Source: Rehaibacterium terrae (GTDB lineage Bacteria > Pseudomonadota > Gammaproteobacteria > Xanthomonadales > Xanthomonadaceae). Taken from it: DNA of 64,000 nt. The DNA is taken from the NCBI RefSeq assembly GCF_014202935.1, contig NZ_JACHHX010000003.1, forward strand, positions 124,001 through 188,000, given 5' to 3'. A model generated the notes under the pieces. The model saw only the letters and a program-made list of their open reading frames with translations. It was not told the origin of the DNA and searched no databases. The translations under genes and the position numbers were made by a program. Positions 25,003 to 33,024 of this stretch are shown in pieces; within the stretch, counting starts at the first letter, position 1; each line of letters begins with the position of its first letter.

Positions 25003-26067
25003 ATGGCCACGCGAAAGCCTCCGGACACTAGCACGCCCGCCGACAAGCCGACCCCGCCCGGCAAGGTCGCCACCATCAACGACATCGCGCGCCTGGCCGG
25101 AGTCTCGAAGAAGACCGTGTCGCGGATCATCAACCGCTCGCCGCTGGTCCACAAAGACACCCGCGAGAAGGTCGAGGCGCTGATGCGCGAGGTCGGCTAC
25201 GTACCCGACCCGATGGCACGTGGTCTGGCGTTCCGCCGCGCCTTCCTCATCGGCATGGTCTACGACAACCCGACCGCGCAGTACATCGTCGACATGCAGT
25301 ACGGCGCGCTCGACGCCCTGCGCGATTCCGGCTTCGAGTTGGTCGTGCACCCCTGCGACACCCGCAGCACCGGCTATATCGACGGCGTGCGCCGCTTCGT
25401 CCAGCAGCAGAAACTGCACGGCGTAATGCTGGTGCCACGAGCATCCGACGATCCGGCGCTCGCGCGGATGCTGGAGGAGATCGGCTGCCGTTACAGCCGC
25501 ATCGTGCCGGTCGCCGACGACCCCACCGACGGCCGCCTGGTGGTGACCCATGACCGCGACGGCGCCGCCGAGGCCGCCGACTACCTGCAGACACTCGGGC
25601 ATCGCGACATCGCCGTGATCACCGGCCCGCTGAGTTACCGCTCGGCGGTGGAGAGGACTGCCGGTTTCGTCGAGACCCTGGCCGCGCGTGGCATCGGCAT
25701 CCCGAAGGCGCGCATCGTCGAGGCCGGTTACACGTTCGAATCCGGCGTGGTTGCGGCCGAGAAGCTGTTGGCGGGCAGGAAGCGGCCTACCGCGATCTTC
25801 GCCGAGAACGACGAGATGGCTGCTGGCGTCTACAAGGTGGCCATGCGCGCCGGCATCAACATTCCGCGTGACCTGGCGGTGATCGGCTTCGACGACAGCC
25901 CGCTGGCCTCGCGGCTGTGGCCCTCGCTGACTTCGGTGCGCCGGCACACACGTGACACCGGGCGGATCGCCGCGACCATGCTGATCCGCGCCGACGGCGA
26001 CGCCATGCGGGCGGCGAGCGTACGGCCGCACCTGATCGTGCGCGACTCCTGCCAGCCGCCGCGCTGA
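25003..26067 (+). CDS. LacI-family transcriptional regulator of the pectin locus
   Basis: A 354-residue repressor-type protein. After a Pro/Lys-rich N-terminal extension of about 22 residues, the LacI helix-turn-helix reads VATINDIARLAGVSKKTVSR, then IINRSPLVHKDTREKVEALM. The periplasmic-binding-like effector domain follows: AFLIGMVYDNPTAQYIVDMQ, TLGHRDIAVITGPLSYRSAV, ERTAGFVETL, and PTAIFAENDEMAAGVYKVAM. It lies between the TRAP operon and kduI. The four TGACACCGGT sites at neighbouring promoters are its likely targets, and KDG or a related keto-uronate its likely inducer (inference). It resembles KdgR-type LacI regulators in context, but I cannot assign the symbol with certainty. Confidence 0.9.
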   Translation: MATRKPPDTSTPADKPTPPGKVATINDIARLAGVSKKTVSRIINRSPLVHKDTREKVEALMREVGYVPDPMARGLAFRRAFLIGMVYDNPTAQYIVDMQYGALDALRDSGFELVVHPCDTRSTGYIDGVRRFVQQQKLHGVMLVPRASDDPALARMLEEIGCRYSRIVPVADDPTDGRLVVTHDRDGAAEAADYLQTLGHRDIAVITGPLSYRSAVERTAGFVETLAARGIGIPKARIVEAGYTFESGVVAAEKLLAGRKRPTAIFAENDEMAAGVYKVAMRAGINIPRDLAVIGFDDSPLASRLWPSLTSVRRHTRDTGRIAATMLIRADGDAMRAASVRPHLIVRDSCQPPR

Positions 26068-26138
26068 GTGCGTCCTCCTCGCGGCTGACGCCGCTCCTGC
26101 ACGCGGGCCCCCGCTCGGTCGCCTCGTCGCGGCACGGA

Positions 26139-26167
26139 ATGACACCGGTTTCCTGAGTCGCTACACT
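26139..26167 (+). promoter_or_regulatory. kduI promoter with overlapping operator
   Basis: ATGACA (26139-26144, five of six bases of TTGACA), a 17-bp spacer, then TACACT (26162-26167). TGACACCGGT at 26140-26149 overlaps the -35 element. The kduI start follows 69 bp after the -10. Together with the 21178 site this gives the same operator in the same core-promoter region. Confidence 0.6.
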
Positions 26168-26235
26168 CGACCCGAGCCCCGTTCCACCGGGCGCCGCGCC
26201 CGTGCCCTCGCGCCCACCTTGCCAGGAGTCCCGCG

Positions 26236-27081
26236 ATGTTCCGCAAGACCTACCACGCTACCCATCCCGACATGATGGCCGGCGTCAGCAACCAGCAGTT
26301 GCGCGACCGCTACCTCATCGACGGACTGTTCCATACCGACCGGATCACGCTCGACTACCTGCATTACGAGCGTTTCGTGATCGGCGGCGCGGTGCCGGTC
26401 GACCGCCCGCTCAGTCTGCCGACGCAGAGTGAGCCGGCATCGGCCGCCGGTCAGCCGTTCCTGCAGCGGCGTGAGCTGGGCGTGGTCAACGTCGGTACCG
26501 GTATCGGCACGGTGCGCGTCGACGGCCGGGAGTATGCGCTGGTGCCGAAGGACGGTCTGTATGTGCCGATGGGCAGCGCCGAGGTGGTATTCGCCTCTGC
26601 CGATCCGGCCAATCCGGCGCGCTTCTACCTCGTCTCGACGCCGGCGCACGCCCGCCACGAGACCGTGCACATCTCGATCGAACGGGCAGTGCCGCTGGAG
26701 CGCGGCGCGCTGGAGACTTCCAACGAGCGCACCATCTACCAGTACATCGTTCCGGCTACCTGCAAGTCGTGCCAGCTGCTGCTCGGCCTGACCATCCTGA
26801 AGTCCGGAAGCGTCTGGAACACAATGCCGCCGCACCTGCACGACCGTCGCTCGGAGGTCTACTTCTACTTCGACCTCGCCGACCAGAAGGTAATGCACTT
26901 CATGGGTGAGCCACAGGACATGCGCCACATCGTGGTTGCCAACGAGGAGGCCGTGGTGTCGCCGCCGTGGTCGATCCACATGGGCTCAGGCACCAGGAAC
27001 TACTGTTTCATCTGGGCGATGGGCGGCGAGAACCTCGACTACACCGACATGCACCAGCTCGATATCTGCCAGCTCAAGTGA
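26236..27081 (+). CDS. kduI: 5-dehydro-4-deoxy-D-glucuronate isomerase
   Basis: A 281-residue cupin-fold isomerase that converts 5-keto-4-deoxyuronate, formed from unsaturated galacturonate, to 2,5-diketo-3-deoxygluconate. The start is ATG 26236 ([20 protein letters not shown]), preceded by AGGAG. Family features are [19 protein letters not shown], the metal site [20 protein letters not shown] with His and Glu ligands, [20 protein letters not shown], and a final histidine in [20 protein letters not shown]. Length matches known KduI. It is paired with kduD 162 bp downstream. Confidence 0.97.
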   Translation: MFRKTYHATHPDMMAGVSNQQLRDRYLIDGLFHTDRITLDYLHYERFVIGGAVPVDRPLSLPTQSEPASAAGQPFLQRRELGVVNVGTGIGTVRVDGREYALVPKDGLYVPMGSAEVVFASADPANPARFYLVSTPAHARHETVHISIERAVPLERGALETSNERTIYQYIVPATCKSCQLLLGLTILKSGSVWNTMPPHLHDRRSEVYFYFDLADQKVMHFMGEPQDMRHIVVANEEAVVSPPWSIHMGSGTRNYCFIWAMGGENLDYTDMHQLDICQLK

Positions 27082-27100
27082 AAAGCACTCATGGAGAGAG

Positions 27101-27192
27101 CGGAAAACAACAGGAGGACTCGGAGAGTTTTCAATCGATCCTACTCCGTGTCCTCCGCTTCTCTCCCTTACTCCGTGTGTGTTGTTGCTTCC
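27101..27192. repeat. Imperfect inverted repeats with alternative pairing between kduI and kduD
   Basis: GGAGGACTCGGAG (27113-27125) can pair with CTCCGTGTCCTCC (27144-27156) at 12 of 13 positions. The wider left arm, beginning GGAAAACAACA at about 27102, can instead pair with CTCCGTGTGTGTTGTTGCTTCC ending at about 27192. The two pairings exclude each other, and GGGTTTTT follows the second arm. This may be a regulatory leader for kduD or a copy of a dispersed repeat. Confidence 0.5.
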
Positions 27193-27243
27193 GGGTTTTT
27201 CAGTCGCGTACGCAGGTGCGCACTTGCAGCGTGAGGACGTGAG

Positions 27244-27999
27244 ATGAGCCATCCATTCGATCTTACCGGCCGGGTCGCACTGGTCACCGGGGCCAATACC
27301 GGCCTGGGCCAGGGCATGGCGATCGCGCTGGCCGAGGCCGGTGCCGACATCGCCGCCGCCGGTATCACTCCGGCCACCGACACCGGCGAGAAGGTGCGTG
27401 CCCTGGGTCGCCGCTTCGTCAACATCGAGGCCAACCTCGGCAGCATCGAGCCGATCCCGCGCATCGTCCAGGAGACGCTCGCCGGGCTCGGCCGGCTCGA
27501 CATCCTGGTCAACAACGCCGGCCTGATCCGCCGCGCCGATGCGGTCGATTTCACCGAAAAGGACTGGGACGAGGTGATGAACGTCAACCTCAAGTCGGCA
27601 TTCTTTCTGTGTCAGGCCGTCGGCCGGCATTTCATCGCCGAAGGTCGCGGCAAGATCGTCAACATCGCCTCGATGCTGTCCTTCCAGGGCGGTATCCGCG
27701 TGCCCTCATACACCGCCAGCAAGTCCGGCATCGCCGGCATCACCCGCCTGCTCGCCAACGAGTGGGCGGCAAAAGGTGTCAATGTCAACGCCATCGCGCC
27801 GGGCTACATGGCCACCGACAACACCGCCCAGCTGCGCGCCGACGCCAAGCGCAGCGCCGAGATTCTCGGCCGCATCCCGGCCGGGCGCTGGGGCGAGCCG
27901 GCCGACCTCGGCGGTGCGGTGGTGTTCCTCGCCAGCCGCGCCTCCGACTACGTCAACGGCATCGTGCTGCCGGTCGACGGCGGCTGGCTGGCGCGCTGA
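27244..27999 (+). CDS. kduD: 2-dehydro-3-deoxy-D-gluconate 5-dehydrogenase (SDR family)
   Basis: A 251-residue short-chain dehydrogenase reducing 2,5-diketo-3-deoxygluconate to 2-keto-3-deoxygluconate with NAD(P)H. SDR landmarks are the cofactor loop VTGANTGLGQGMAIALAEAG, ILVNNAGLIRRADAVDFTEK, the catalytic serine in IVNIASMLSFQGGIRVPS, and YTASKSGIAGITRLLANEWA. The ending GIVLPVDGGWLAR is typical of KduD. Length fits. Its adjacency to kduI makes the assignment firm. Its product feeds KdgK, encoded at the far end of the locus. Confidence 0.95.
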   Translation: MSHPFDLTGRVALVTGANTGLGQGMAIALAEAGADIAAAGITPATDTGEKVRALGRRFVNIEANLGSIEPIPRIVQETLAGLGRLDILVNNAGLIRRADAVDFTEKDWDEVMNVNLKSAFFLCQAVGRHFIAEGRGKIVNIASMLSFQGGIRVPSYTASKSGIAGITRLLANEWAAKGVNVNAIAPGYMATDNTAQLRADAKRSAEILGRIPAGRWGEPADLGGAVVFLASRASDYVNGIVLPVDGGWLAR

Positions 28000-28082
28000 G
28001 GCCGTCCAGATCGAGGCCTGCCCACTCCGTGAGCGCTGTCGCTGCCGACGCTTCGAGATCCATACCGGAGCGGAGAACGGTC

Positions 28083-28511
28083 ATGCCCCGTATCAATGCC
28101 GTTCTTTCCGCCGTGACGCTCTCCGTCGTCGCGCCGGTCACGGCGCAGGCGCCGGCACGCAGCGATTCCCATGTCGAGAACGAGCGCGACATCGCCGTCG
28201 GCCAGCCAGGCCCGCACGCAGGCGATGGCACGACCACGGCGTATCCGTTCTTCGAACACGCCGCTGGCCTCGACATCGTGTTCCGCAAGCGCGCCCTGCA
28301 CGCCGGCGCCAGCATCGGCGAGCACGTCAACGACAAGGACGAGGTCTACTACGTGCTCAGCGGTCGCGGCCTGCTTCGCCTGCAAGGCGTCGAGCGCGAA
28401 GTCGGGCCCGGCGACGCCATCCTCACCCGCGACGGCGACAGCCACGCCCTGCGCCAGACCGGCGACGAGGACCTGGTGATCTTCATCGTCTACCGCCGGC
28501 CTGTGCGGTAG
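28083..28511 (+). CDS. Exported single-domain cupin
   Basis: A 142-residue protein from ATG 28083 with signal peptide INAVLSAVTLSVVAPVTAQA. The cupin core reads RALHAGASIGEHVNDKDEVY, YVLSGRGLLRLQGVEREVGP, GDAILTRDGDSHALRQTGDE; His and Glu in EHVNDKDEVYYVLSG and the later His are the likely metal ligands. It follows kduD by 83 bp and is probably the end of the pectin locus. Cytoplasmic KdgF, which opens unsaturated galacturonate, is also a small cupin, but this protein carries an export signal. A sugar-acid or periplasmic role is possible; function not assigned. Confidence 0.7.
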   Translation: MPRINAVLSAVTLSVVAPVTAQAPARSDSHVENERDIAVGQPGPHAGDGTTTAYPFFEHAAGLDIVFRKRALHAGASIGEHVNDKDEVYYVLSGRGLLRLQGVEREVGPGDAILTRDGDSHALRQTGDEDLVIFIVYRRPVR

Positions 28512-28516
28512 TTTCA

Positions 28517-28598
28517 GGAATCGGAAATCGGAAAAACCCAGGGCCTTTCCGATCGAGCACGACGAAGCCGAGCGGCTGATCTCCGATTCCCGATCTCC
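28517..28598. repeat. Inverted repeat between the cupin and lipoprotein genes
   Basis: GGAATCGG (28517-28524) pairs exactly with CCGATTCC (28583-28590). Each arm is followed by a related GATCGG/CGATC element, so the arms look like degenerate copies of a short unit. It lies in the gap between convergent genes and may act as a terminator or be a dispersed repeat. Confidence 0.4.
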
Positions 28599-28602
28599 GC
28601 CC

Positions 28603-28830
28603 TCAATCTCCGCTCGCGGCCTCGATCTGCTCACGCCGCCGCTCGGCGGCGTCCAGCGCCTGCCGCTCGACGGCGCGCGCGCGTTCCTGCGGCGCCAGGA
28701 TGGCCTCGCGCAACCGGGTGGCGGTCTGCGGGCGTTCGGGCGGGTTGGGCGGTGGCGGCGGGTCGGCGCAGGCGCACAGCGCCAGGGCGACGGTGGGCGG
28801 CAGCAGGGCGTGGCGGATCGTGCGGCGCAT
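28603..28830 (-). CDS. Small predicted lipoprotein
   Basis: A 75-residue protein from ATG 28830. The signal peptide (RHALLPPTVALALCACADPP) ends in a lipobox (LCAC). A proline-rich linker (PPPPPNPPERP) and an Arg/Glu/Ala-rich helix (REAILAPQERARAVERQALD) follow. No family is recognised. The layout suits a small membrane-tethered periplasmic coiled coil. It is convergent with the cupin gene and divergent from the SDR gene at 28895. Confidence 0.6.
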   Translation of the reverse strand: MRRTIRHALLPPTVALALCACADPPPPPNPPERPQTATRLREAILAPQERARAVERQALDAAERRREQIEAASGD

Positions 28831-28894
28831 GGGCGGCTCCGATGGCGCAGGCCTGCGGCTATGCTAACGCCGCCGACCCGAACGAGGATTTCGC

Positions 28895-29671
28895 ATGAAC
28901 CCGCATCGCTGGAGGCTGGATGGGCAGGTCGCGCTGGTGACCGGCGCCAGCTTCGGCATCGGCCGCGCTATCGCCGCCGAGCTGCTGGCCTTCGGCGCCG
29001 ACGTGCTGCTGGCGGCGCGCGACGCCGACCATCTGGAAACCGCCCGCACCGAGCTGGAGGAGGAGTTCCCCGGCCGCGCCGTGCGCGCCTTCGCCGGCGA
29101 CCTCGCCGACGGCGAGCAGCGTCGCGAGCTGTTCGACTGGGTGGAGGACCTGGGCTGCGGGCTCAACATCCTGGTCAACAACGTCGGCAACAACCACAGC
29201 CGCGCGGCGATGGACTACGCCGAGGACGAATGGCGCGCGCTGTTCGAGACCAATTTGTTCTCGGCCTGGGAGCTGAGCCGCTACGCCTACCCGCTGCTGA
29301 CCCGCCACGCGTCCTCGAGCATCGTCAACATCGGCTCGGTCTCCGGCCTGACCCATGTGCGCACCGGCGCCGTGTACGGCATGAGCAAGGCGGCGCTGCA
29401 TCAGCTCACGAAAAACCTCGCCTGCGAATGGGCCGGCGACGGCATCCGCGTCAACGCGGTCGCGCCCTGGTACATCCGTACCCGCCGCACCTCGCCCAAG
29501 CTGGCCGAGCCCGACTACTACGAGGAAGTGATCGCGCGCACGCCGATGGGCCGTGTCGGCGAGCCGGAAGAAGTCGCTGCGGCGGTGGCCTTCCTGTGCC
29601 TGCCGGCGTCGAGCTACATCACCGGCGAATGCATCGCCGTGGATGGCGGTTTCCTGCGCTACGGCTTCTGA
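28895..29671 (+). CDS. SDR family oxidoreductase (tropinone-reductase-like)
   Basis: A 258-residue NAD(P)-dependent short-chain dehydrogenase. Visible motifs are [40 protein letters not shown] (NNVGNN is common in the tropinone-reductase-like group), [14 protein letters not shown] with the catalytic serine, [20 protein letters not shown], and [15 protein letters not shown] at the end. The substrate is unknown. TATGCT at 28860-28865 is a -10-like hexamer 29 bp before the start. It is probably monocistronic; a role in uronate metabolism cannot be inferred, as it lies beyond the lipoprotein gene. Confidence 0.9.
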   Translation: MNPHRWRLDGQVALVTGASFGIGRAIAAELLAFGADVLLAARDADHLETARTELEEEFPGRAVRAFAGDLADGEQRRELFDWVEDLGCGLNILVNNVGNNHSRAAMDYAEDEWRALFETNLFSAWELSRYAYPLLTRHASSSIVNIGSVSGLTHVRTGAVYGMSKAALHQLTKNLACEWAGDGIRVNAVAPWYIRTRRTSPKLAEPDYYEEVIARTPMGRVGEPEEVAAAVAFLCLPASSYITGECIAVDGGFLRYGF

Positions 29672-29775
29672 ATCGATGCGCTCACATCGCTGAATCGCCG
29701 GTTCATGCATGCCGGCGGGCGTTCAGCTTGGCCGGCGATACTCGCCATCACAGGCACGGAAAAGGAGGCCTTTGC

Positions 29776-30315
29776 ATGAACAAGCTTCTGATCGCTCTGT
29801 TCGCCGTCGCGCTGCTCGCCCTGGGCCAAACGGGCCATGCCGCCGACGCCCGCACCATCGACAAGCGCGTGCAGGAGACCCTGCAGAACCTGTACCGGCA
29901 TGCGCCGGCGCTGCGCCCGGTGGTGAACAACGCCGCCGGCGTGCTGGTGTTCCCGCGCGTCTACAAGGCCGGCATCGGCATCGGCGGCGACTACGGCGAG
30001 GGTGCGTTGCTCGAAGGTGGCCGCACCACCGGCTACTACAACATCGTCTCCGGCTCGGTCGGTTTCCAGCTCGGCGCGCAGCGCCGCGCGCAGATCATCG
30101 TCTTCACCGATCGCGACGCCCTGGCCAGGTTCAAGGCCACCAACGGCTGGAAGGCCGGCGTCGACGCCAGCGTGGTGCTGGTCGATCTCGGCGCCGCCGG
30201 CAACATCGACACCAACACCGCCCGCGAGCCCGTGCTCGGCTTCGTGCTCGGCGAGAAGGGCCTGATGTACAACGCGACGCTGGAGGGTTCCAAGATCACC
30301 CGCATCCAGCGCTGA
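29776..30315 (+). CDS. YSC84/SYLF-domain exported protein
   Basis: A 179-residue protein with signal peptide NKLLIALFAVALLALGQTGH and a strong AAGGAGG ribosome site. The SYLF (Ysc84 actin/lipid-binding) domain follows: AAGVLVFPRVYKAGIGIGGD, YGEGALLEGGRTTGYYNIVS, GSVGFQLGAQRRAQIIVFTD, and a final KGLMYNATLEGSKITRIQR. Bacterial members are periplasmic or outer-membrane-associated, with proposed phospholipid binding. A 20-nt perfect palindrome (30329-30348) lies 13 bp after the stop. Confidence 0.9.
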   Translation: MNKLLIALFAVALLALGQTGHAADARTIDKRVQETLQNLYRHAPALRPVVNNAAGVLVFPRVYKAGIGIGGDYGEGALLEGGRTTGYYNIVSGSVGFQLGAQRRAQIIVFTDRDALARFKATNGWKAGVDASVVLVDLGAAGNIDTNTAREPVLGFVLGEKGLMYNATLEGSKITRIQR

Positions 30316-30694
30316 CGCACGGGTGCCGCAGCCCGGGCGCCCGGGCTGTGAGGCCGGATCGCGCCGGAGCGCGTCCGGGCTGCGGCGCCCGCCCGGGCGG
30401 ATGCGTCCGGTGCCGCATCACCTTGCTGCGATCCGCCACACACAGGGTCCTCTCCCCGAGGGGAGAGGGCAGCGTGCGCCACACGCAGGGGCGCTCTCCG
30501 GCAACGTGGCGGGTCGTGCGCGGAGCGCACGCCACGAGAGCTGGTCGCGAAACCCGCACCTGTTCAACCTGGCCGACCTGCACGCTACCGCGCCGGGATC
30601 CCGTCCTTCCGTCGCGACCAATGCGCGAGGCAGCATGGACCCCGGCCTTGCGCCGGAATGACGGTGCTCCGATGCTCTTTCCCGGGTCCCGGCC
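30316..30694. other. 379-bp intergenic region with hairpins and a REP-like repeat
   Basis: No supported gene is seen. It contains a 20-nt perfect palindrome of CCCGGG units at 30329-30348, likely the end of the YSC84 transcript. A 9-bp stem CCTCTCCCC/GGGGAGAGG lies at 30449-30468, and repeat copy B at about 30638-30693. The flanking genes are convergent. Confidence 0.6.
30638..30693. repeat. REP-like palindromic repeat, copy B
   Basis: Contains CCGG-CCTTGCG-CCGG, then GGAATGACGGTGCTCCGATG and CTCTTTCCCGGGTCCC. The last two parts match copies at 9663-9713 and 61627-61680 with few changes. It lies directly before the stop of the convergent DUF4124 gene. Confidence 0.6.
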
Positions 30695-31300
30695 CTACCT
30701 GCAATACCGAGCCACGATATCCACCCGCCGCGCGAACTCGGCCTCCGCCTGCGCGCGGGTGTCGCTGAAGGCGAAGCGCAGGTCGCGCTCGGCCTCGGCG
30801 CGCAGGAAGCGCCAGCGCGCGCAGGCCGCGGCATCGTCCAGGCGCCGGCAGGTGTCGCGTACCCACTGGCAGGCGGCGGCCTGCTCGGGCGGCAGGCCGC
30901 GCATGTCCCAGCCCAGCACCGCCAGTGGCACGCAGCGCGGGATCGTTTCGCCGGTTTCACTGTCGTAGGTCTTGCCGTCCCAGGTCTGGCATTCCCACAA
31001 CGGCGGCGGCGACAGCGCCGCCTGTGGTTCGGGCGGCGGTGCAGGGGCGGGTGCCGGCCCGGGCTCGGCGGGCGGCGGTACTGGCGGTACCAGCGATGTT
31101 GGCGGCGGCCGCGCGGGCTCCAGCGGCCGCTCCAGTTCGCGCCGCTCCTGCCGCTGGCCGGACGGGCAGGGCTGGTCCTGCAGGCTGACCAGGCCCTCGT
31201 CGTCGACGCAGCGGTACACCGTCACCGGCTGGGCCTGTGCGAACAGCCACACGCCCGCCAGCAGCAAAGCCGTTATGCTCCGGAGCGTTTTCGCCGCCAT
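30695..31300 (-). CDS. DUF4124 domain-containing exported protein
   Basis: A 201-residue protein from ATG 31300; a GTG at 31336 is an alternative start. Signal peptide LRSITALLLAGVWLFAQAQ. The N-terminal DUF4124 motif reads VYRCVDDEGLVSLQDQPCPS. A proline/alanine-rich linker (residues about 60-105) leads to a C-terminal domain with paired cysteines (WECQTWDGKTYDSETGETIP, RCVPLAVLGWD, ACQWVRDTCRRLDDAAACAR). The cysteines are probably disulfide-bonded in the periplasm. DUF4124 proteins of this kind are frequent in Xanthomonadales; function unknown. Divergent from the amidohydrolase gene. Confidence 0.75.
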   Translation of the reverse strand: MAAKTLRSITALLLAGVWLFAQAQPVTVYRCVDDEGLVSLQDQPCPSGQRQERRELERPLEPARPPPTSLVPPVPPPAEPGPAPAPAPPPEPQAALSPPPLWECQTWDGKTYDSETGETIPRCVPLAVLGWDMRGLPPEQAAACQWVRDTCRRLDDAAACARWRFLRAEAERDLRFAFSDTRAQAEAEFARRVDIVARYCR

Positions 31301-31347
31301 GCGGACATTGTCCGCCCGGCGTCCTGCATCCGCCACCGGAGACCCGC

Positions 31348-32937
31348 ATGAAACGCCTGCTGCTCACCGCCGCCCTCGCGCTCGCACTGCCCGTGCAGGC
31401 CGCGATTCCGCCCGCGCCGGACCGCCGCGAGGGCGACGGTCCCTACCCGCAGCTGATCCTGCGCGGCGTGACGCTGATCAACGGCACCGGCGCGCCGGCC
31501 TACGGCCCGGTCGACATCGTCATCGAAGGCAACCGCATCGCCGAGGTGCGCAGCGTCGGCAGCCCCGGCGCGCCGATCGACCCGGCGCGCCGGCCCAGGC
31601 TGGCCGAAGGCGGCCACGAGATCGACCTGTCCGGGCATTACGTGATGCCCGGCATCGTCGACATGCACGGCCACATCGGCGGCCGCGACCAGGGCACGCC
31701 GGCCGAGTACGTCTACAAACTGTGGCTGGGCCACGGCATCACCAGCGTGCGCGACCCCGGCTGCGGCAACGGTATCGACTGGTGCGTGAGCGAGATGCGT
31801 CGCAGCGAGCGCAACCAGATCACCGCGCCGCGCATCTTTCCCTACGCCTTCTTCGGCCAGGGCCGCGCGCGGCCGATGCTGCGGCCGGAGGAAGCGCGCG
31901 AGTGGGTGCGCGACATGAAGCGCCGCGGCGCGCTCGGCATGAAGTGCTTCGGCTACCGCCCCGACATCCTCGAAGCCGCCTTCGACGAGCTGCGCAAGCA
32001 GGGCATGGGCAGCGCCTGTCACCACGCCCAGCTCGACGTCTCGCGCGTCAACGTGCTCACCACCGCACGCTGGGGCCTGACCACCATGGAGCACTGGTAC
32101 GGCCTGCCCGAGGCACTGTTCGACGGCCAGACCGTGCAGGACTACCCGGCCGACTACAACTACATGAACGAGCAGCACCGCTTCCACCAGGCCGGCCGGC
32201 TGTGGGCGCAGGCAGCGGAGAAGGGCAGCGACAAGTACGAGACGGTGATCAAGGAACTGCTCGCGCTCGACCTGACCATCGACCCCACCTTCAACATCTA
32301 CCAGGCCACCCGCGACCTGATGCGCGCCCGCCGCGCCGAGTGGCACGACGACTACACCCTGCCCGCGCTGTGGGACTTCTTCCGCCCCAACCGCGACAGC
32401 CACGGCAGCTTCTTCTTCGACTGGGGCAGCGAGGAGGAGACCGCCTGGAAGGACAACTACCGGCGCTGGATGGCCTTCGTCAACGACTACAAGAACCGCG
32501 GCGGCCGCGTCACCGTCGGTTCCGACTCCGGCTACATCTACAAGACCTACGGCTTCGGCACCATCGAGGAGATGGAGCTGCTGCGCGAAGCCGGCTTCCA
32601 CCCGCTGGAAGTGCTGCGCGCCGCCACCCTCCACGGCGCCCAGGCCCTCGGCGCCGCCGACCGCATCGGCAGCATCGAACCCGGCAAACTCGCCGACCTC
32701 GTCATCCTCGACGAAAACCCCCTCGCCAACCTCAAGGTGCTCTACGGCACCGGCCACATCCGCCTGGGGCCCGACGGCCAACCCACCCGCGTCGGCGGCG
32801 TGAAGTACACCGTCAAGGACGGCATCGTCTTCGACGCCCGCGCACTGCTCGCCGACGTGCGCCGGATGGTGGCGGAGGAAAAGGCCAAGCGGGGGATTAC
32901 GACCTTGCCGCAGCCGGGGACGGCGGGGGACGAGTGA
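31348..32937 (+). CDS. Exported amidohydrolase family protein
   Basis: A 529-residue protein from ATG 31348 with signal peptide KRLLLTAALALALPVQAAIP. It has the amidohydrolase layout: a split beta-sandwich (GVTLINGTGAPAYGPVDIVI) around a TIM barrel with the HxH metal motif in YVMPGIVDMHGHIGGRDQGT, further histidines in SACHHAQLDV and TTMEHWYGLP, the catalytic aspartate in VTVGSDSGYIYKTYG, and the closing SIEPGKLADLVILDENPLAN. Relatives hydrolyse dipeptides, imidazolonepropionate or organophosphates. The substrate is unknown; the signal peptide puts it in the periplasm. A perfect 15-bp hairpin follows at 32969-33001. Confidence 0.85.
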   Translation: MKRLLLTAALALALPVQAAIPPAPDRREGDGPYPQLILRGVTLINGTGAPAYGPVDIVIEGNRIAEVRSVGSPGAPIDPARRPRLAEGGHEIDLSGHYVMPGIVDMHGHIGGRDQGTPAEYVYKLWLGHGITSVRDPGCGNGIDWCVSEMRRSERNQITAPRIFPYAFFGQGRARPMLRPEEAREWVRDMKRRGALGMKCFGYRPDILEAAFDELRKQGMGSACHHAQLDVSRVNVLTTARWGLTTMEHWYGLPEALFDGQTVQDYPADYNYMNEQHRFHQAGRLWAQAAEKGSDKYETVIKELLALDLTIDPTFNIYQATRDLMRARRAEWHDDYTLPALWDFFRPNRDSHGSFFFDWGSEEETAWKDNYRRWMAFVNDYKNRGGRVTVGSDSGYIYKTYGFGTIEEMELLREAGFHPLEVLRAATLHGAQALGAADRIGSIEPGKLADLVILDENPLANLKVLYGTGHIRLGPDGQPTRVGGVKYTVKDGIVFDARALLADVRRMVAEEKAKRGITTLPQPGTAGDE

Positions 32938-32968
32938 GGCGGAATTGCACAGACGTTACTCGACCGAA

Positions 32969-33001
32969 CGCAGAAGGCCGGCGAATCGCCGGCCTTCTGC
33001 G
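32969..33001. terminator. Strong hairpin between convergent amidohydrolase and 33025 genes
   Basis: A perfect 15-bp stem (CGCAGAAGGCCGGCG/CGCCGGCCTTCTGCG) with loop AAT, midway between two convergent stops. No long T-run follows, but the AGAAGG/CCTTCT outer stem is typical of bidirectional terminators in GC-rich genomes. Confidence 0.7.
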
Positions 33002-33024
33002 CTTGCATCGGGCTTGCCCCGAAC

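Noticed and set aside
23002-26145. A 1047-codon minus-strand frame opposite the TRAP and LacI genes
   Set aside because: It lies antisense to dctQ, dctM and the LacI gene, which have clear family motifs; its product is Arg/Gln/His-rich without a fold.
28083-28511. Naming the exported cupin KdgF
   Set aside because: The signal peptide and limited similarity do not support it; kept as an unassigned cupin with the idea listed as a finding.
30429-30530. Possible CRISPR-like short repeats (CCACACACAGGGTC and CCACACGCAGGGG)
   Set aside because: There are only two imperfect copies without regular spacers; better read as hairpin/REP debris.
31273-32781. A 502-codon minus-strand frame opposite the amidohydrolase
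   Set aside because: It is antisense to an intact amidohydrolase with metal ligands and signal peptide; low-complexity composition.
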